DNA of 64,000 nt from an uncultured Lachnospiraceae bacterium. GTDB lineage: Bacteria; Bacillota; Clostridia; Lachnospirales; Lachnospiraceae. The notes under the pieces were generated by a model. The model was not told the DNA's origin and did not search any database. It saw only the letters and a list, made by a program, of their open reading frames with translations. The translations under genes were made by a program, and so were the position numbers. Positions within the stretch are counted from its first letter, which is position 1. Each line of letters begins with the position of its first letter. Below, in pieces: positions 34,604 to 43,055 of this stretch. Location: positions 96,352 through 160,351 of the forward strand of contig CAJTOO010000012.1 in NCBI GenBank assembly GCA_910577735.1, written 5' to 3'.

Positions 34604-35347
34604 TTAGTCTTCTTCCCGGTTCCTTATATATTCATCGTGCAATACGCACATCGGATGATCGTAAAACAATCGCCGCTTACTGTCTTCTCCGTATTTCTTT
34701 TCAATATATTTTGCACATTGAGAAAGACATGGCGTCCTTTCACTCAGATCGTGGGCATCTGTAGCAACAAAATGAACCAGATCCTGTTTCAGCATTTTTC
34801 TGGTAAGCTGCTTCATGCCGATTCCATATCTGCCCATGATACTTCCCGCATTCACCTGCATGAAACTCCCCATATCAACCAGCTCAACGATTCTGCCTGT
34901 TTTACAACATACATTCTTATACCGCTCTGCATGTGCTATGATCGGATAATATCCTCCTGAGAGCAATGCATATACGCCATTTCTTATATAATCATAATCA
35001 GCCAGAGGATCAAATTCAACAAGCACATATTGGGAATCTGCCAAAGTTCCTGCCTTCCCCTGCTCAATCTCCTCCGCCAGACCGTCACGATAATACAGTT
35101 CACTGCCCGTGTACAATCTTATGGCGAGCCCATCCTCACACAAACGCTCCTGTAATTGATCGACCCTGACTTTCATCTCAGTACGATCTATATTCGTGTG
35201 CCAGGGCTTATTATGCGGCGTAAGGATAATCTGTGAGATTCCATCCCTGTCCGCCATATACAACATTTCCAGACTCGTTTCCAGACTGTCCGAACCATCA
35301 TCTATCCCTGGCAGAATATGGCAGTGAATATCAATATATGTTTCCAT
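34604..35347 (-). CDS. Tyrosine-protein phosphatase CpsB/CapC-like (PHP family)
   Basis: 247 residues. Mn-dependent PHP phosphatase that removes phosphate from CpsD tyrosines. Metal motifs: DIHCHILPGIDDGSD at residues 6-20, TPHNKPWH near 44, HAERYKN near 138 and TDAHDLSERTP near 196. First gene of the operon, with GGGAGG before the ATG at 35347. Length matches YwqE/CpsB. Confidence 0.95.
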   Translation of the reverse strand: METYIDIHCHILPGIDDGSDSLETSLEMLYMADRDGISQIILTPHNKPWHTNIDRTEMKVRVDQLQERLCEDGLAIRLYTGSELYYRDGLAEEIEQGKAGTLADSQYVLVEFDPLADYDYIRNGVYALLSGGYYPIIAHAERYKNVCCKTGRIVELVDMGSFMQVNAGSIMGRYGIGMKQLTRKMLKQDLVHFVATDAHDLSERTPCLSQCAKYIEKKYGEDSKRRLFYDHPMCVLHDEYIRNREED

Positions 35348-35442
35348 TTTCCTCCCATACAGATTCAGTCAAAAACATTTTTATCAACATAACTCTTATA
35401 ATACGAATGAGGGACACTAAAAGTTTCACAACAACTGTAAAA

Positions 35443-35475
35443 AGATAAAAGTCGGAATAAAAATGCCCGACTTCC
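35443..35475 (-). promoter_or_regulatory. Terminator-like hairpin in the exopolysaccharide operon leader (attenuator)
   Basis: On the minus strand AAGTCGG pairs with CCGACTT over an 11-base loop and is followed by TTATCTTTTT. It lies about 100 bases before cpsB and downstream of a predicted promoter. An intrinsic terminator here would need antitermination for operon expression. Confidence 0.5.
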
Positions 35476-35561
35476 TTGTCAATAACTATCCTTTTAAATG
35501 TGAACTATATCTGACCATCCATGTCAGTAATCCAGCCCCAATTCCAACACTTACAGATTTT

Positions 35562-35590
35562 ACTATATCATCCCTGACCGTTTTTTACAA
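35562..35590 (-). promoter_or_regulatory. Predicted sigma-A promoter of the exopolysaccharide operon
   Basis: Minus strand -35 TTGTAA (35585-35590) and -10 TATAGT (35562-35567) with a 17-base spacer. It would give a leader of about 200 bases before cpsB. No competing better match was found in this spacer. Confidence 0.45.
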
Positions 35591-35703
35591 GAGATTTTTT
35601 GCCTGTTATAAAAACACGAAAAATATTTTAAACCAATCGAATTTACGTATCTTTGTTTGCCAATCATCCAATAGTCTATTCATGAGAAATTTGTTATGCC
35701 ATA

Positions 35704-35749
35704 AAAAGGCAGCGCAGACATACTGTTTTATCAGTTGCCTGCGCTGCTC
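35704..35749 (-). terminator. Rho-independent terminator of gdhA
   Basis: GCAGCGCAG (35739-35747, minus) pairs with CTGCGCTGC (35709-35717) and five T follow (35704-35708). It lies about 15 bases after the gdhA stop codon. Confidence 0.9.
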
Positions 35750-35763
35750 CTTTTTCTTTTATC

Positions 35764-37110
35764 TTACACAACACCCTGTGCCTTCATAGCCTCGGCAACT
35801 TTCAGGAAACCAGCAATATTGGCACCTGCCACATAGTCGCCCTCTTTGCCGTATTTCTTAGAAGCCTCATCCAGGCTGTGGAAAATATTGACCATGATGC
35901 CCTGCAGTTTGGCATCCACTTCCTCAAAGGTCCAGGAAAGTCTCTCAGAGTTCTGGCTCATCTCCAGCGCAGAAGTAGCTACACCGCCCGCGTTGGAAGC
36001 TTTGCCGGGACAGAACAGCACACCGTTCTTCTGCAGGTACTCTGTTGCTTCCATGGTGGTAGGCATGTTAGCGCCCTCTGCCACTGCGAAGCATCCGTTT
36101 GCCACCAGAGCCTTAGCATCTTCGATATCCAGCTCATTCTGGGTTGCACAAGGAAGTGCGATATCACACTTCACAGTCCATACGCCGTGCTCACCGTTCT
36201 TCTTCTCATGATATTCAGCGCCTGGTCTCATAGCTGCATATTCTGTCAGACGAGCTCGTTTCACTTCCTTAACTTCCTGTAAAGTTGCCACATCGATTCC
36301 ATCAGGATCATAAATCCAGCCAGTGGAATCAGAACAGGTCACCGGCTTAGCGCCAAGCTGCTGTGCCTTCTGGATCGCGTAGATTGCGACATTTCCGGCA
36401 CCGGATACCGCGATGGTCTTGCCTGCGATATCTTTGCCATTACACTTTAACATTTCCTCTGTCAAATATAACAGTCCATAGCCTGTCGCCTCTGTTCTTG
36501 CCAGAGAACCGCCGTAGGTAAGACCTTTACCTGTCAGCACACCCTCATATAAGTTGCGGATTCTCTTATACTGTCCGAACATGAAACCAATCTCACGTCC
36601 GCCCACACCGATATCACCTGCAGGCACATCTGTGTCAGCTCCGATATGTCTACACAGCTCTGTCATGAAACTCTGACAAAATGCCATAACTTCTCTGTCT
36701 GATTTTCCTTTGGGATCAAAGTCACAGCCGCCCTTACCGCCGCCAATCGGCAGACCTGTCAGAGAGTTCTTAAAAATCTGCTCAAATCCTAAGAACTTGA
36801 TAATGCCCAGGTTTACGGACGGATGGAATCTGAGTCCGCCCTTATAAGGACCGATGGAACTGTTGAACTGTACACGGAAACCATTGTTTACCTGTACCTG
36901 TCCCTTGTCATCCACCCAAGGAACACGGAACTGTACGATTCTCTCCGGAACTGTCAGTCTCTCCAAAAGAGCATCTTTTCTATATGCTTCCTCATCTGCT
37001 TCGATCACAACACGAAGAGATTCCAAAACCTCTTTGACTGCCTGGTGAAACTCCGGCTGTGCAGGGTTTTTCGCTACTACTAACTCGTAAACCTCATCAA
37101 CATATGACAT
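35764..37110 (-). CDS. gdhA: NADP-type glutamate dehydrogenase
   Basis: 448 residues from the ATG at 37110 with AAAGGAGG upstream. Interconverts 2-oxoglutarate plus ammonia and glutamate in the cytoplasm. Substrate motif GPYKGGLRFHPSVNLG near 88, catalytic lysine in LPIGGGKGGCDFDPKG near 122, and nucleotide fold IAVSGAGNVAIYAI near 235. Hexameric small-subunit type by length. It has its own promoter and terminator. Confidence 0.97.
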   Translation of the reverse strand: MSYVDEVYELVVAKNPAQPEFHQAVKEVLESLRVVIEADEEAYRKDALLERLTVPERIVQFRVPWVDDKGQVQVNNGFRVQFNSSIGPYKGGLRFHPSVNLGIIKFLGFEQIFKNSLTGLPIGGGKGGCDFDPKGKSDREVMAFCQSFMTELCRHIGADTDVPAGDIGVGGREIGFMFGQYKRIRNLYEGVLTGKGLTYGGSLARTEATGYGLLYLTEEMLKCNGKDIAGKTIAVSGAGNVAIYAIQKAQQLGAKPVTCSDSTGWIYDPDGIDVATLQEVKEVKRARLTEYAAMRPGAEYHEKKNGEHGVWTVKCDIALPCATQNELDIEDAKALVANGCFAVAEGANMPTTMEATEYLQKNGVLFCPGKASNAGGVATSALEMSQNSERLSWTFEEVDAKLQGIMVNIFHSLDEASKKYGKEGDYVAGANIAGFLKVAEAMKAQGVV

Positions 37111-37189
37111 TTTATCATGTCCTCCTTTAATTTGTATAAGTTGACATGTCTCCCATTCCTAAAAGACACGTTTTCCTTGTCCATGTATC

Positions 37190-37218
37190 ATTATAGTATG
37201 ACATGTTAAAATCCACAA
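37190..37218 (-). promoter_or_regulatory. Promoter of gdhA
   Basis: Minus strand -35 TTGTGG (37213-37218), 17-base spacer and a perfect -10 TATAAT (37190-37195). The spacer contains AACATGTCA, and a second TGACATGT copy lies at 37142-37149, suggesting an operator pair. Confidence 0.65.
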
Positions 37219-37305
37219 GACCGATTTAGCAGATTAAAGCGTAAAAATTTTACGTACTTTTTACATATATATTGTACAATTATACTAAAATACTTGTATA
37301 CAATT

Positions 37306-37737
37306 TTATAAATATTCTTTCATACGTTCAATATTTTTCTCTTCAAAGTCCACAAGTTCCTGGGCCAGTTCCACGGTATCATCCGTGGCCAGGCGATTAT
37401 GTTTGAGTGCCTTCCACATACTGGTAATGCCCCTGCTGCTCCCCTGAATCATCATCTCTGCCAGATGACCGGTACTGATGTTGAGCGCTGTACTGGCATG
37501 AATATTTCCCTTTAACAGCAATTCCTCGATTTGGCTGCCCCTGTATACTTCTCCATCCTGTTCCAGAATCTGATCCAACGCCCTGTTATGGATTTCTGAA
37601 TAACGCAGGGACTGCCTGGATAGCTGCAGGGAAAATTCGTCATCACCTATCTTATCCAGAATCGTGTCGATGGCCGTCATACCCATCTGTGTATTCTTCT
37701 GTATCTCTTTTAAGATCATTGCATCATCATGTTTCAC
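37306..37737 (-). CDS. Helical hypothetical protein
   Basis: 143 residues predicted almost fully helical, with conserved-looking stretches KEIQKNTQMGMTAIDTILDKI and SLQLSRQSLRYSEIHN. No signal peptide, membrane segment or cysteine. The spacing of His, Glu and Asp in the helices is faintly ferritin/DUF2383-like, but the metal ligands are not convincing, so the function is left open. Confidence 0.65.
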   Translation of the reverse strand: MKHDDAMILKEIQKNTQMGMTAIDTILDKIGDDEFSLQLSRQSLRYSEIHNRALDQILEQDGEVYRGSQIEELLLKGNIHASTALNISTGHLAEMMIQGSSRGITSMWKALKHNRLATDDTVELAQELVDFEEKNIERMKEYL

Positions 37738-37790
37738 GGTCTGTCACTCCTTTTCCTTCATTATCTTCCTCATGCAGGTCTGTGCATACT

Positions 37791-37820
37791 AAAAAGAGTA
37801 TAGGAATCCTATACTCTTTA
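37791..37820 (-). terminator. Rho-independent terminator after the SH3 membrane protein gene
   Basis: AAAGAGTATAGGA and TCCTATACTCTTT (37793-37805 and 37807-37819) form a 13-base palindrome; five T follow on the minus strand. It lies about 50 bases after the stop at 37868. Confidence 0.85.
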
Positions 37821-37867
37821 GCTTTGCCTGATTATGCATATTTAATCATCCGCGTCACTGTTCAATC

Positions 37868-39175
37868 CTACTCCACGAACTCTGACTTGACGTAAGCAGT
37901 CTGACCATTGTAATCAATCTTGGTCCAGCCATCTGCCTGTTTCATGATGACTTTCAGCCTATCTCCGGTATATGCCGTAGCCAGTTTTTCAGAAGTCTCA
38001 CTGGCTCCCTTACGAATCCGGACATTCTCTTTCACAGTCACCGTTTCTGTGGAAGCTGCCGGTGCACTGTCATTGTCATCATCCTCCGGCTCAATCTCAT
38101 TATCCTCAATCTCATTATCACCGTCATTCTCTGCCAAATCTACTGCTGTCTCAGAGGGTTCCAGATAATCACTCTTGATAAATGCCTCTCTGCCCTCATA
38201 CTCTACCTTGCTCCAGCCATTTCCTTTCTCTTCCAGCAGTGTAAATTCATCTCCTACAGCAGCCTTGCCAATCTTATCTGCCGTCTCACTGTCAGACGTT
38301 CTGATATTGACTACGTCAATGGCTTTTACCTTAGTCACCACCGTGGTGGATTCTTCGGTCTCTTCTCCAGACTCTGCGGTCTCCCCAGCAGCTTCCGCAG
38401 TCTCTTCCCCGGACTGTTCACCACTCTCCGCACGGGCAAGAGCCTCACCCACATTCTTATCAATCTCTTCGTTTAAATCCAGAAGAAATGTAGCCAGCTC
38501 AACATCTTCGGCCAACATATCATTGTAGGCAGCTGCCGCTCTGTTATTGAGATCCACGGCATCATCCTGCAAATTGAGTTCCCGGATGTAGTACAGTTCA
38601 TTATCTTCCTCTTCGCCATCCTCATTGATATAAAAGTCGCCATTCTCATCCGTACAGATGTAGAGTACTTTCATACCCGGAACCGACCTGTCATAATCAT
38701 AAAACTTCACTTCTGTATATACATAGGTAAGATAGGTGCCCTCTCTCGGCCCCTTCTTCGTATAGACTTCCACCGTGGGATAGGACTCGATATATTTACT
38801 CATTTCCACTGCCTTGAGAAGTTCTTTGGCATCCATATATTCCACAATCTTAGACAGTGTATCTGTATCTCCCTCCACCATTGCCGTGTAATAAGTCTGT
38901 ACAAACTCATTGAGTCCCGGTACGGCATCCTGCTCCAGCGGAACCTGCGGTACTGTAATGGAAGAGCCCTGTGTCTCTACTTCCTCAGCTGTCACCGCCA
39001 TCTCTTCCTGCTCAACCTTTCTCTTATTAGCACCGACTGCCGTCACCACAGTGATGACAACACAGACTGTCAATACCACAGGCATCACAATCTTAGAATA
39101 CCGGACCAGCCATTCCTTCAGGATTTCAAACTTCTCTTTCAGGAAATCCTGTATCGTATTATTTGATGTACTCAT
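37868..39175 (-). CDS. Membrane-anchored protein with two SH3_3 domains
   Basis: 435 residues. Cytoplasmic N-terminus of about 25 residues, one TM helix (about 30-50), an extracellular central domain (65-215; NTF2-like is a guess), and an acidic Glu/Thr/Ser-rich linker (245-275). Two bacterial SH3 domains follow (about 278-345 and 370-435), each with VNIRTSDSETADKIG or VRIRKGASETSEKLA and a final VKSEF/IKSDYLE. Such domains bind peptidoglycan or wall peptides. AAAGG precedes the ATG at 39175. Confidence 0.8.
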   Translation of the reverse strand: MSTSNNTIQDFLKEKFEILKEWLVRYSKIVMPVVLTVCVVITVVTAVGANKRKVEQEEMAVTAEEVETQGSSITVPQVPLEQDAVPGLNEFVQTYYTAMVEGDTDTLSKIVEYMDAKELLKAVEMSKYIESYPTVEVYTKKGPREGTYLTYVYTEVKFYDYDRSVPGMKVLYICTDENGDFYINEDGEEEDNELYYIRELNLQDDAVDLNNRAAAAYNDMLAEDVELATFLLDLNEEIDKNVGEALARAESGEQSGEETAEAAGETAESGEETEESTTVVTKVKAIDVVNIRTSDSETADKIGKAAVGDEFTLLEEKGNGWSKVEYEGREAFIKSDYLEPSETAVDLAENDGDNEIEDNEIEPEDDDNDSAPAASTETVTVKENVRIRKGASETSEKLATAYTGDRLKVIMKQADGWTKIDYNGQTAYVKSEFVE

Positions 39176-39197
39176 CTAAAACAACCTTTCTAAAGCA

Positions 39198-39237
39198 GCG
39201 TATTTTCAGACGCTTCATCTGACGCCTGAAAATACGC
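39198..39237 (-). terminator. Hairpin after the tRNA-Arg gene
   Basis: GCGTATTTTCAG and CTGAAAATACGC pair perfectly (39226-39237 with 39198-39209) with a 16-base loop, ten bases past the tRNA 3' end. Only TTTA follows soon after, so it is a terminator or processing hairpin. Confidence 0.6.
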
Positions 39238-39246
39238 TTCATTCCA

Positions 39247-39318
39247 TGCACCCGACAGGACTCGAACCTGCATCAAAGGCGTCGGAGGCCTACGTTTTAT
39301 CCATTAGACTACGGGTGC
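39247..39318 (-). tRNA. tRNA-Arg (anticodon CCG)
   Basis: 72 bases. The acceptor stem GCACCCG/CGGGTGC pairs perfectly, discriminator A, and the T arm GCAGG-TTCGAGT-CCTGT is standard. The anticodon loop CTCCGAC gives CCG with T33 and A37. Position 27-43 is a T-T mismatch and the D stem has one C-A mismatch. CCA is not encoded. It decodes CGG arginine codons. Confidence 0.88.
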
Positions 39319-39382
39319 TCACTTGGATGTCACAAATGTTACAAATTTGTTACATCTTTAGTATCATACCACAAGTGAGCAC
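39315..39382. repeat. 11-base inverted repeat overlapping the 5' end of tRNA-Arg
   Basis: GTGCTCACTTG (39315-39325) and CAAGTGAGCAC (39372-39382) are perfect inverted copies. The first includes four bases of the tRNA acceptor stem. Between them lies an AT-rich stretch with ACAAATTTGT, which should contain the tRNA promoter. Confidence 0.7.
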
Positions 39383-39403
39383 TGTTGTCCAGTCATCAAT
39401 TTA

Positions 39404-40291
39404 TTAAGAAAAAATTTCCTCTATTTCTGCTTTCATTCTGTTATAACGATAGAGTTTATAGGAAAGTACTTCATCCGGCTCCACCTGCGTCCTGTTGACT
39501 TCATCTACCATCTTGACATAGAAATCATATCCTTTCATATGATCGTCCGCAAGCAGCAGCACTTCGTGAACGGAACTTGGCAGAATCAGCAGGTCGCATC
39601 CCATCTTATCCGCCAGTCCCTTGAGCTGTTCCGAATAGAGCAAAGCGGCAGCGCCATATATCTTCTCCTGATTTGTCAGAACATACATCGGAATCTCTTC
39701 TTCCGTCTGGATTGTAACCCCCGTAATCTGGCAAAAAAGTTCCTTCATGGACAGCAGGAGCTCAGGCATACCCTCTTTCATATTGTTCTGGGCCGTCCGA
39801 TAAAGACTGTCCACACTCTGTCCCCACATGGTCATATGATGACAATGTATCGTAATAGACGCTTTGCCCAGCTGTTCTGCCTCCATGGAATAATAAAAAA
39901 CAATGGCCAGATCATGCCATCTGAAATAGGGCACATCCTCAAGCAGCCTGCGGTTCTGTTCAAAACTGATCAGCTTATAAAAGATTCTGTTCTTCACTTT
40001 CTCAAAATCCCTGAAAAACCCCATATCCAAATCAACATCCCGAATCTGATTCTCATAGATGCTGATGATCCTATCCACCAGCGCTTCCATTGCTGTTCCC
40101 GCAAGATAGTCCTCATAAATTCCATTCAAGTAGATGGTGGGGGAAATATTATCAGCCTCGGCCATCACAATGATTCCCGTCAGTTCCACATCATTATTCT
40201 TGGTTATTGTGGTCAGTCTGGTCTCATAAGCATTTCCCATTCTTTTTTGTACCAAATCCACAATATTTTCTGTAAATACGTTAAAGTCCAT
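39404..40291 (-). CDS. DUF5688-like protein
   Basis: 295 residues from the ATG at 40291 (GAGGAAAA upstream); the frame is open to 40411 but begins in the efp terminator hairpin. It resembles the DUF5688 proteins of gut Lachnospiraceae: NVFTENIVDLVQKRMG at the start, PTIYLNGIYEDYLAG near 52, YVLTNQEKIYGAAALLY near 205, LLILPSSVHEVLLL near 240. Soluble, no catalytic motif recognised. Function unknown. Confidence 0.7.
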   Translation of the reverse strand: MDFNVFTENIVDLVQKRMGNAYETRLTTITKNNDVELTGIIVMAEADNISPTIYLNGIYEDYLAGTAMEALVDRIISIYENQIRDVDLDMGFFRDFEKVKNRIFYKLISFEQNRRLLEDVPYFRWHDLAIVFYYSMEAEQLGKASITIHCHHMTMWGQSVDSLYRTAQNNMKEGMPELLLSMKELFCQITGVTIQTEEEIPMYVLTNQEKIYGAAALLYSEQLKGLADKMGCDLLILPSSVHEVLLLADDHMKGYDFYVKMVDEVNRTQVEPDEVLSYKLYRYNRMKAEIEEIFS

Positions 40292-40382
40292 TTTTCCTCT
40301 TTCCCATTCTCTCCGGACAAATCGATTAACAAGTTCCAAGTTAAAACTAAATTCGTGCCGCCTTCCTAAGCGCCTATACATA

Positions 40383-40421
40383 TAAAAAAGACAACGTAAA
40401 CTTTCGCTCACATTGTCTTAT
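40383..40421 (-). terminator. Rho-independent terminator of efp
   Basis: AAGACAA (40413-40419, minus) pairs with TTGTCTT (40389-40395), followed by TTTTTAT. It lies about 30 bases past the efp stop. Confidence 0.8.
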
Positions 40422-40449
40422 AGGCTTGTACTATGACATATGATATTCC

Positions 40450-41007
40450 TTATACTCTGGACAAATATTCTCCCGTTCTTGTGTCAATCTTAATAACTTC
40501 TCCATTCTCCACAAACAAGGGCACCATTACTTTAGCACCTGTCTCTACAATAGCCGGTTTAGTAGCGCCGGTAGCCGTATCACCTTTGAATCCCGGCTCT
40601 GTATCCGTAATCTGAAGTTCCACAAACAGAGGCGGTTCAATCGCAAATACACTGCCGTTGTATGAACAAATTTTAACCATCTCGTTCTCTTTTACGAATT
40701 TGAGGGCATCCCCAACCGCATCTGCATTGAGTGCGATCTGATCATAGGTCTCTGTATCCATAAAGTTAAACAGGTCACCATCTGAGTATAAATATTGCAT
40801 ATCTTTTCTGTCAATTCGTGCCTGGGGGCATTTCTCGGTAGGTCTGAAAGTCTTCTCCACCACGCCGCCATTGATGATATTCTTTAATTTGGTTCTGACA
40901 AATGCTGCCCCTTTACCAGGTTTCACATGCTGGAACTCCATTATCTGATAAACATTACCTTCAAACTCGATGGTAATGCCATTTCTGAAATCACCTGCTG
41001 AAATCAT
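40450..41007 (-). CDS. efp: Elongation factor P
   Basis: 185 residues with the three beta-barrel layout. Binds between P and E sites and rescues ribosomes stalled at polyproline. The loop near residue 30 reads KPGKGAAFVRTK, so the tip residue is Lys32 as in Firmicute EF-P. C-terminal signature ITDTEPGFKGDTATGATKPA near 130. GAGGAGG precedes the ATG at 41007. Confidence 0.97.
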   Translation of the reverse strand: MISAGDFRNGITIEFEGNVYQIMEFQHVKPGKGAAFVRTKLKNIINGGVVEKTFRPTEKCPQARIDRKDMQYLYSDGDLFNFMDTETYDQIALNADAVGDALKFVKENEMVKICSYNGSVFAIEPPLFVELQITDTEPGFKGDTATGATKPAIVETGAKVMVPLFVENGEVIKIDTRTGEYLSRV

Positions 41008-41050
41008 AAACTAAGTCCTCCTCAAGTTTTCACAAATATAATTCTTTTCT

Positions 41051-41079
41051 AGTTTATACTATCAGCTTCCATTTTTCAA
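41051..41079 (-). promoter_or_regulatory. Promoter of efp
   Basis: Minus strand -35 TTGAAA (41074-41079) with a 17-base spacer to TAAACT (41051-41056); TATAAA two bases upstream is an alternative -10. Leads into a short leader of about 35 bases. Confidence 0.5.
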
Positions 41080-41111
41080 CCTCTTTCCCGAAAATAGGTA
41101 AAACTTTTTCT

Positions 41112-41549
41112 TCAGCATGCTTTCTTTGCTATTATAAAATCAATCGCCATCAGGTATCCGTTCAGTCCTTCCCCATAAATCTGTTTATCACAGGCAGGCG
41201 CTGTCACTGACACTTTACGGAAGTCTTCCCGCTCCATAATATTGGAAATATGAATCTCTGCCTTAGGCACCGTGATGCTGGCAAGCGCATCGCGGATCGC
41301 ATAGCTGTAATGCGTGTAAGCTCCCGGATTGATCACGATTCCTTCTGTGCCGTCAAAATAGGCATCCTGAATCCGGTCAATGATCGCCCCCTCGTGATTA
41401 CTCTGAAATACCTCAATGGTACAGCCTTCCTTTTCCCCCTTCTGCGCAATCATGTGCAGAAGATAGTCATAATCCTGGGTACCATAAACACTCTTTTCAC
41501 GAATTCCCAGAAAATTAATATTCGGTCCATTAATCACCAATAGTTTCAT
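41112..41549 (-). CDS. aroQ: 3-dehydroquinate dehydratase, type II
   Basis: 145 residues. Dehydrates 3-dehydroquinate to 3-dehydroshikimate. Family start LLVINGPNINFLGIREKSVYG with catalytic Tyr near 22, FQSNHEGAIIDRI near 48, INPGAYTHYSYAIRDAL near 73 and EIHISNI with catalytic His near 100. The ATG overlaps the aroK stop as ATGA. Confidence 0.96.
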   Translation of the reverse strand: MKLLVINGPNINFLGIREKSVYGTQDYDYLLHMIAQKGEKEGCTIEVFQSNHEGAIIDRIQDAYFDGTEGIVINPGAYTHYSYAIRDALASITVPKAEIHISNIMEREDFRKVSVTAPACDKQIYGEGLNGYLMAIDFIIAKKAC

Positions 41550-42094
41550 ACCTGCTTTTCCCTCCGTCCCTGCATCCCGTTTTGTCTTTTGTCTACGGCC
41601 TCTGCAATCTCACACAAAATATGTTCAAAGTCCTTGCCGTCCACATTGATGATACTGTCTGCCGCCTCCCTGTAATACCGGTCTCTTTCTGCAAGCATTT
41701 TCTGAATCTTTGCCTGCGGATCGCTTCCTTGCAGCAATGGCCTGGTGGTGTCATGTTTCACCCTCTCATAAATGGTCGCCGCACTGGCCTGCAGGTAAAA
41801 TACCTGCCCCAGTTCCCTCAGAAGTTTCCGGTTCTCTTCCCGCAGCGGCAGTCCCCCGCCTACCGATATGATCTGATTCCCGGTGCTGTTTAACAGTCTC
41901 CGCAGACACATGGTCTCTCTGTCCCGGAAATACGCTTCGCCATCCGCAGCAAAAATATCCGATATGGATCTTTGTTCCTCCCGCTCAATCTCCTTATCCG
42001 TGTCTATGACCGTTCTGCGCAGCCGATAAGACAACCGAAACCCCACCGTGGTCTTACCAGATCCCATAAATCCGATCAATATCACATTTTCCAT
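41546..42094 (-). CDS. aroK: Shikimate kinase
   Basis: 182 residues. Phosphorylates shikimate at O-3 with ATP. Walker A GFMGSGKTTVG at residues 8-18, substrate-binding VIDTDKEIE near 30, YFRDRE near 55, GGGLPL near 77 and the lid RPLLQG near 115. Middle gene of the aroE-aroK-aroQ run; its stop overlaps the aroQ start by four bases. Confidence 0.95.
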   Translation of the reverse strand: MENVILIGFMGSGKTTVGFRLSYRLRRTVIDTDKEIEREEQRSISDIFAADGEAYFRDRETMCLRRLLNSTGNQIISVGGGLPLREENRKLLRELGQVFYLQASAATIYERVKHDTTRPLLQGSDPQAKIQKMLAERDRYYREAADSIINVDGKDFEHILCEIAEAVDKRQNGMQGRREKQV

Positions 42095-42142
42095 GTACCT
42101 TCATCACTTCCTTATCTGCTGTTATCTCTTGTCTGCTGTCAG

Positions 42143-43015
42143 TCAATCTCCGCTGTTAAAATGCTCTTTCAGTTTTTCATAAACCTTCTGTGCCTCCATC
42201 TCAGACACACATACATCATTCCACAGTTCATAGGCAATAATCCCCTGATAAAGCAGCATCTTAAGCCCATTGTAGGCCCTGCCGCCATGTGCCTTTGTCA
42301 TCTTCATGAATCTGGTCTCCCAGGGACTGTAGATCAGGTCAAAGCCTGTATGGATCTTATCATAAAATGCCTCGTCCGCAATGACCACACCCTCTTCATC
42401 AGGTGCAAGCCCCACAGAAGTTCCCTGAATGGCCAGGTATTTTCCTTCCGGGATTTTCCCATATTCTGTCAGAAGCATGGGCATGATCACATCTCTTCCC
42501 ACCGCACGGTTGACCTCTAATGCCACTGCCTTTGCTTTATCCCAGGTGCGGTTGAGCATATACACTCTCTTTGCACCCTTTACCGCGCACAGATATGCCA
42601 CTGCCCTGGCGGCACCGCCTGCCCCCAGCAGAATAATCTGTTCGCCCTCAATGCGGATGCCCTCGCCTGTCATAGCACGGTATAATCCTTCCATATCCGT
42701 ATTATATCCCTTATATCCGCCCTTGGTCTGCACCAGGGTATTGACCGCGCCGATATTCTTCGCCAGATCATCAATCTCCTGCAGACTGGCAATCACTTCA
42801 CTTTTATAAGGTACCGTCACATTCAAGCCAAGCAGATGCAATGCCGCAGCACCAGTAACCGCCTCTGCCACTTGTCCGTGTTCCACCAGAAATGGCACAT
42901 ACACCATATTCTGTCCCAGAATCCCTGCCAATGTGTTATGTATCATAGGCGAAAGTGTATGCTCCACCGGGTTTCCAATCAATCCACAGGTTCTCGTCTT
43001 CCCATTTATCTCCAT
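42143..43015 (-). CDS. aroE: Shikimate dehydrogenase
   Basis: 290 residues from the ATG at 43015 with GAGG six bases upstream. NADPH-dependent reduction of 3-dehydroshikimate. GLIGNPVEHTLSPMIHN at residues 10-26, NVTVPYKSEV near 65 (catalytic Lys), NTDMEG near 105 and LGAGGAARA near 130 (dinucleotide site). Placed between yqeG and aroK on the same strand. Confidence 0.95.
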   Translation of the reverse strand: MEINGKTRTCGLIGNPVEHTLSPMIHNTLAGILGQNMVYVPFLVEHGQVAEAVTGAAALHLLGLNVTVPYKSEVIASLQEIDDLAKNIGAVNTLVQTKGGYKGYNTDMEGLYRAMTGEGIRIEGEQIILLGAGGAARAVAYLCAVKGAKRVYMLNRTWDKAKAVALEVNRAVGRDVIMPMLLTEYGKIPEGKYLAIQGTSVGLAPDEEGVVIADEAFYDKIHTGFDLIYSPWETRFMKMTKAHGGRAYNGLKMLLYQGIIAYELWNDVCVSEMEAQKVYEKLKEHFNSGD

Positions 43016-43055
43016 AACAATCCTCATTTCTGCAAATGATTTCCTGGCAACATTA

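Larger units (their letters stand above)
35348..35763. other. 416-base gene-free region: EPS operon leader/promoter and gdhA terminator
   Basis: No credible gene. A frame of 108 codons on the plus strand (35463-35789) lacks a ribosome binding site and resembles nothing known. The region holds a predicted promoter and leader hairpin for the exopolysaccharide operon and the terminator of gdhA, each listed separately. Confidence 0.7.

Noticed and set aside
35463..35789. Plus-strand frame of 108 codons in the gene-free spacer
   Set aside because: No ribosome binding site, composition unlike neighbours, crosses the gdhA terminator.
39315..39382. Inverted repeat at the tRNA as an integration site
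   Set aside because: No integrase, no direct repeat of the tRNA 3' end and no foreign genes nearby; kept only as an unexplained repeat.
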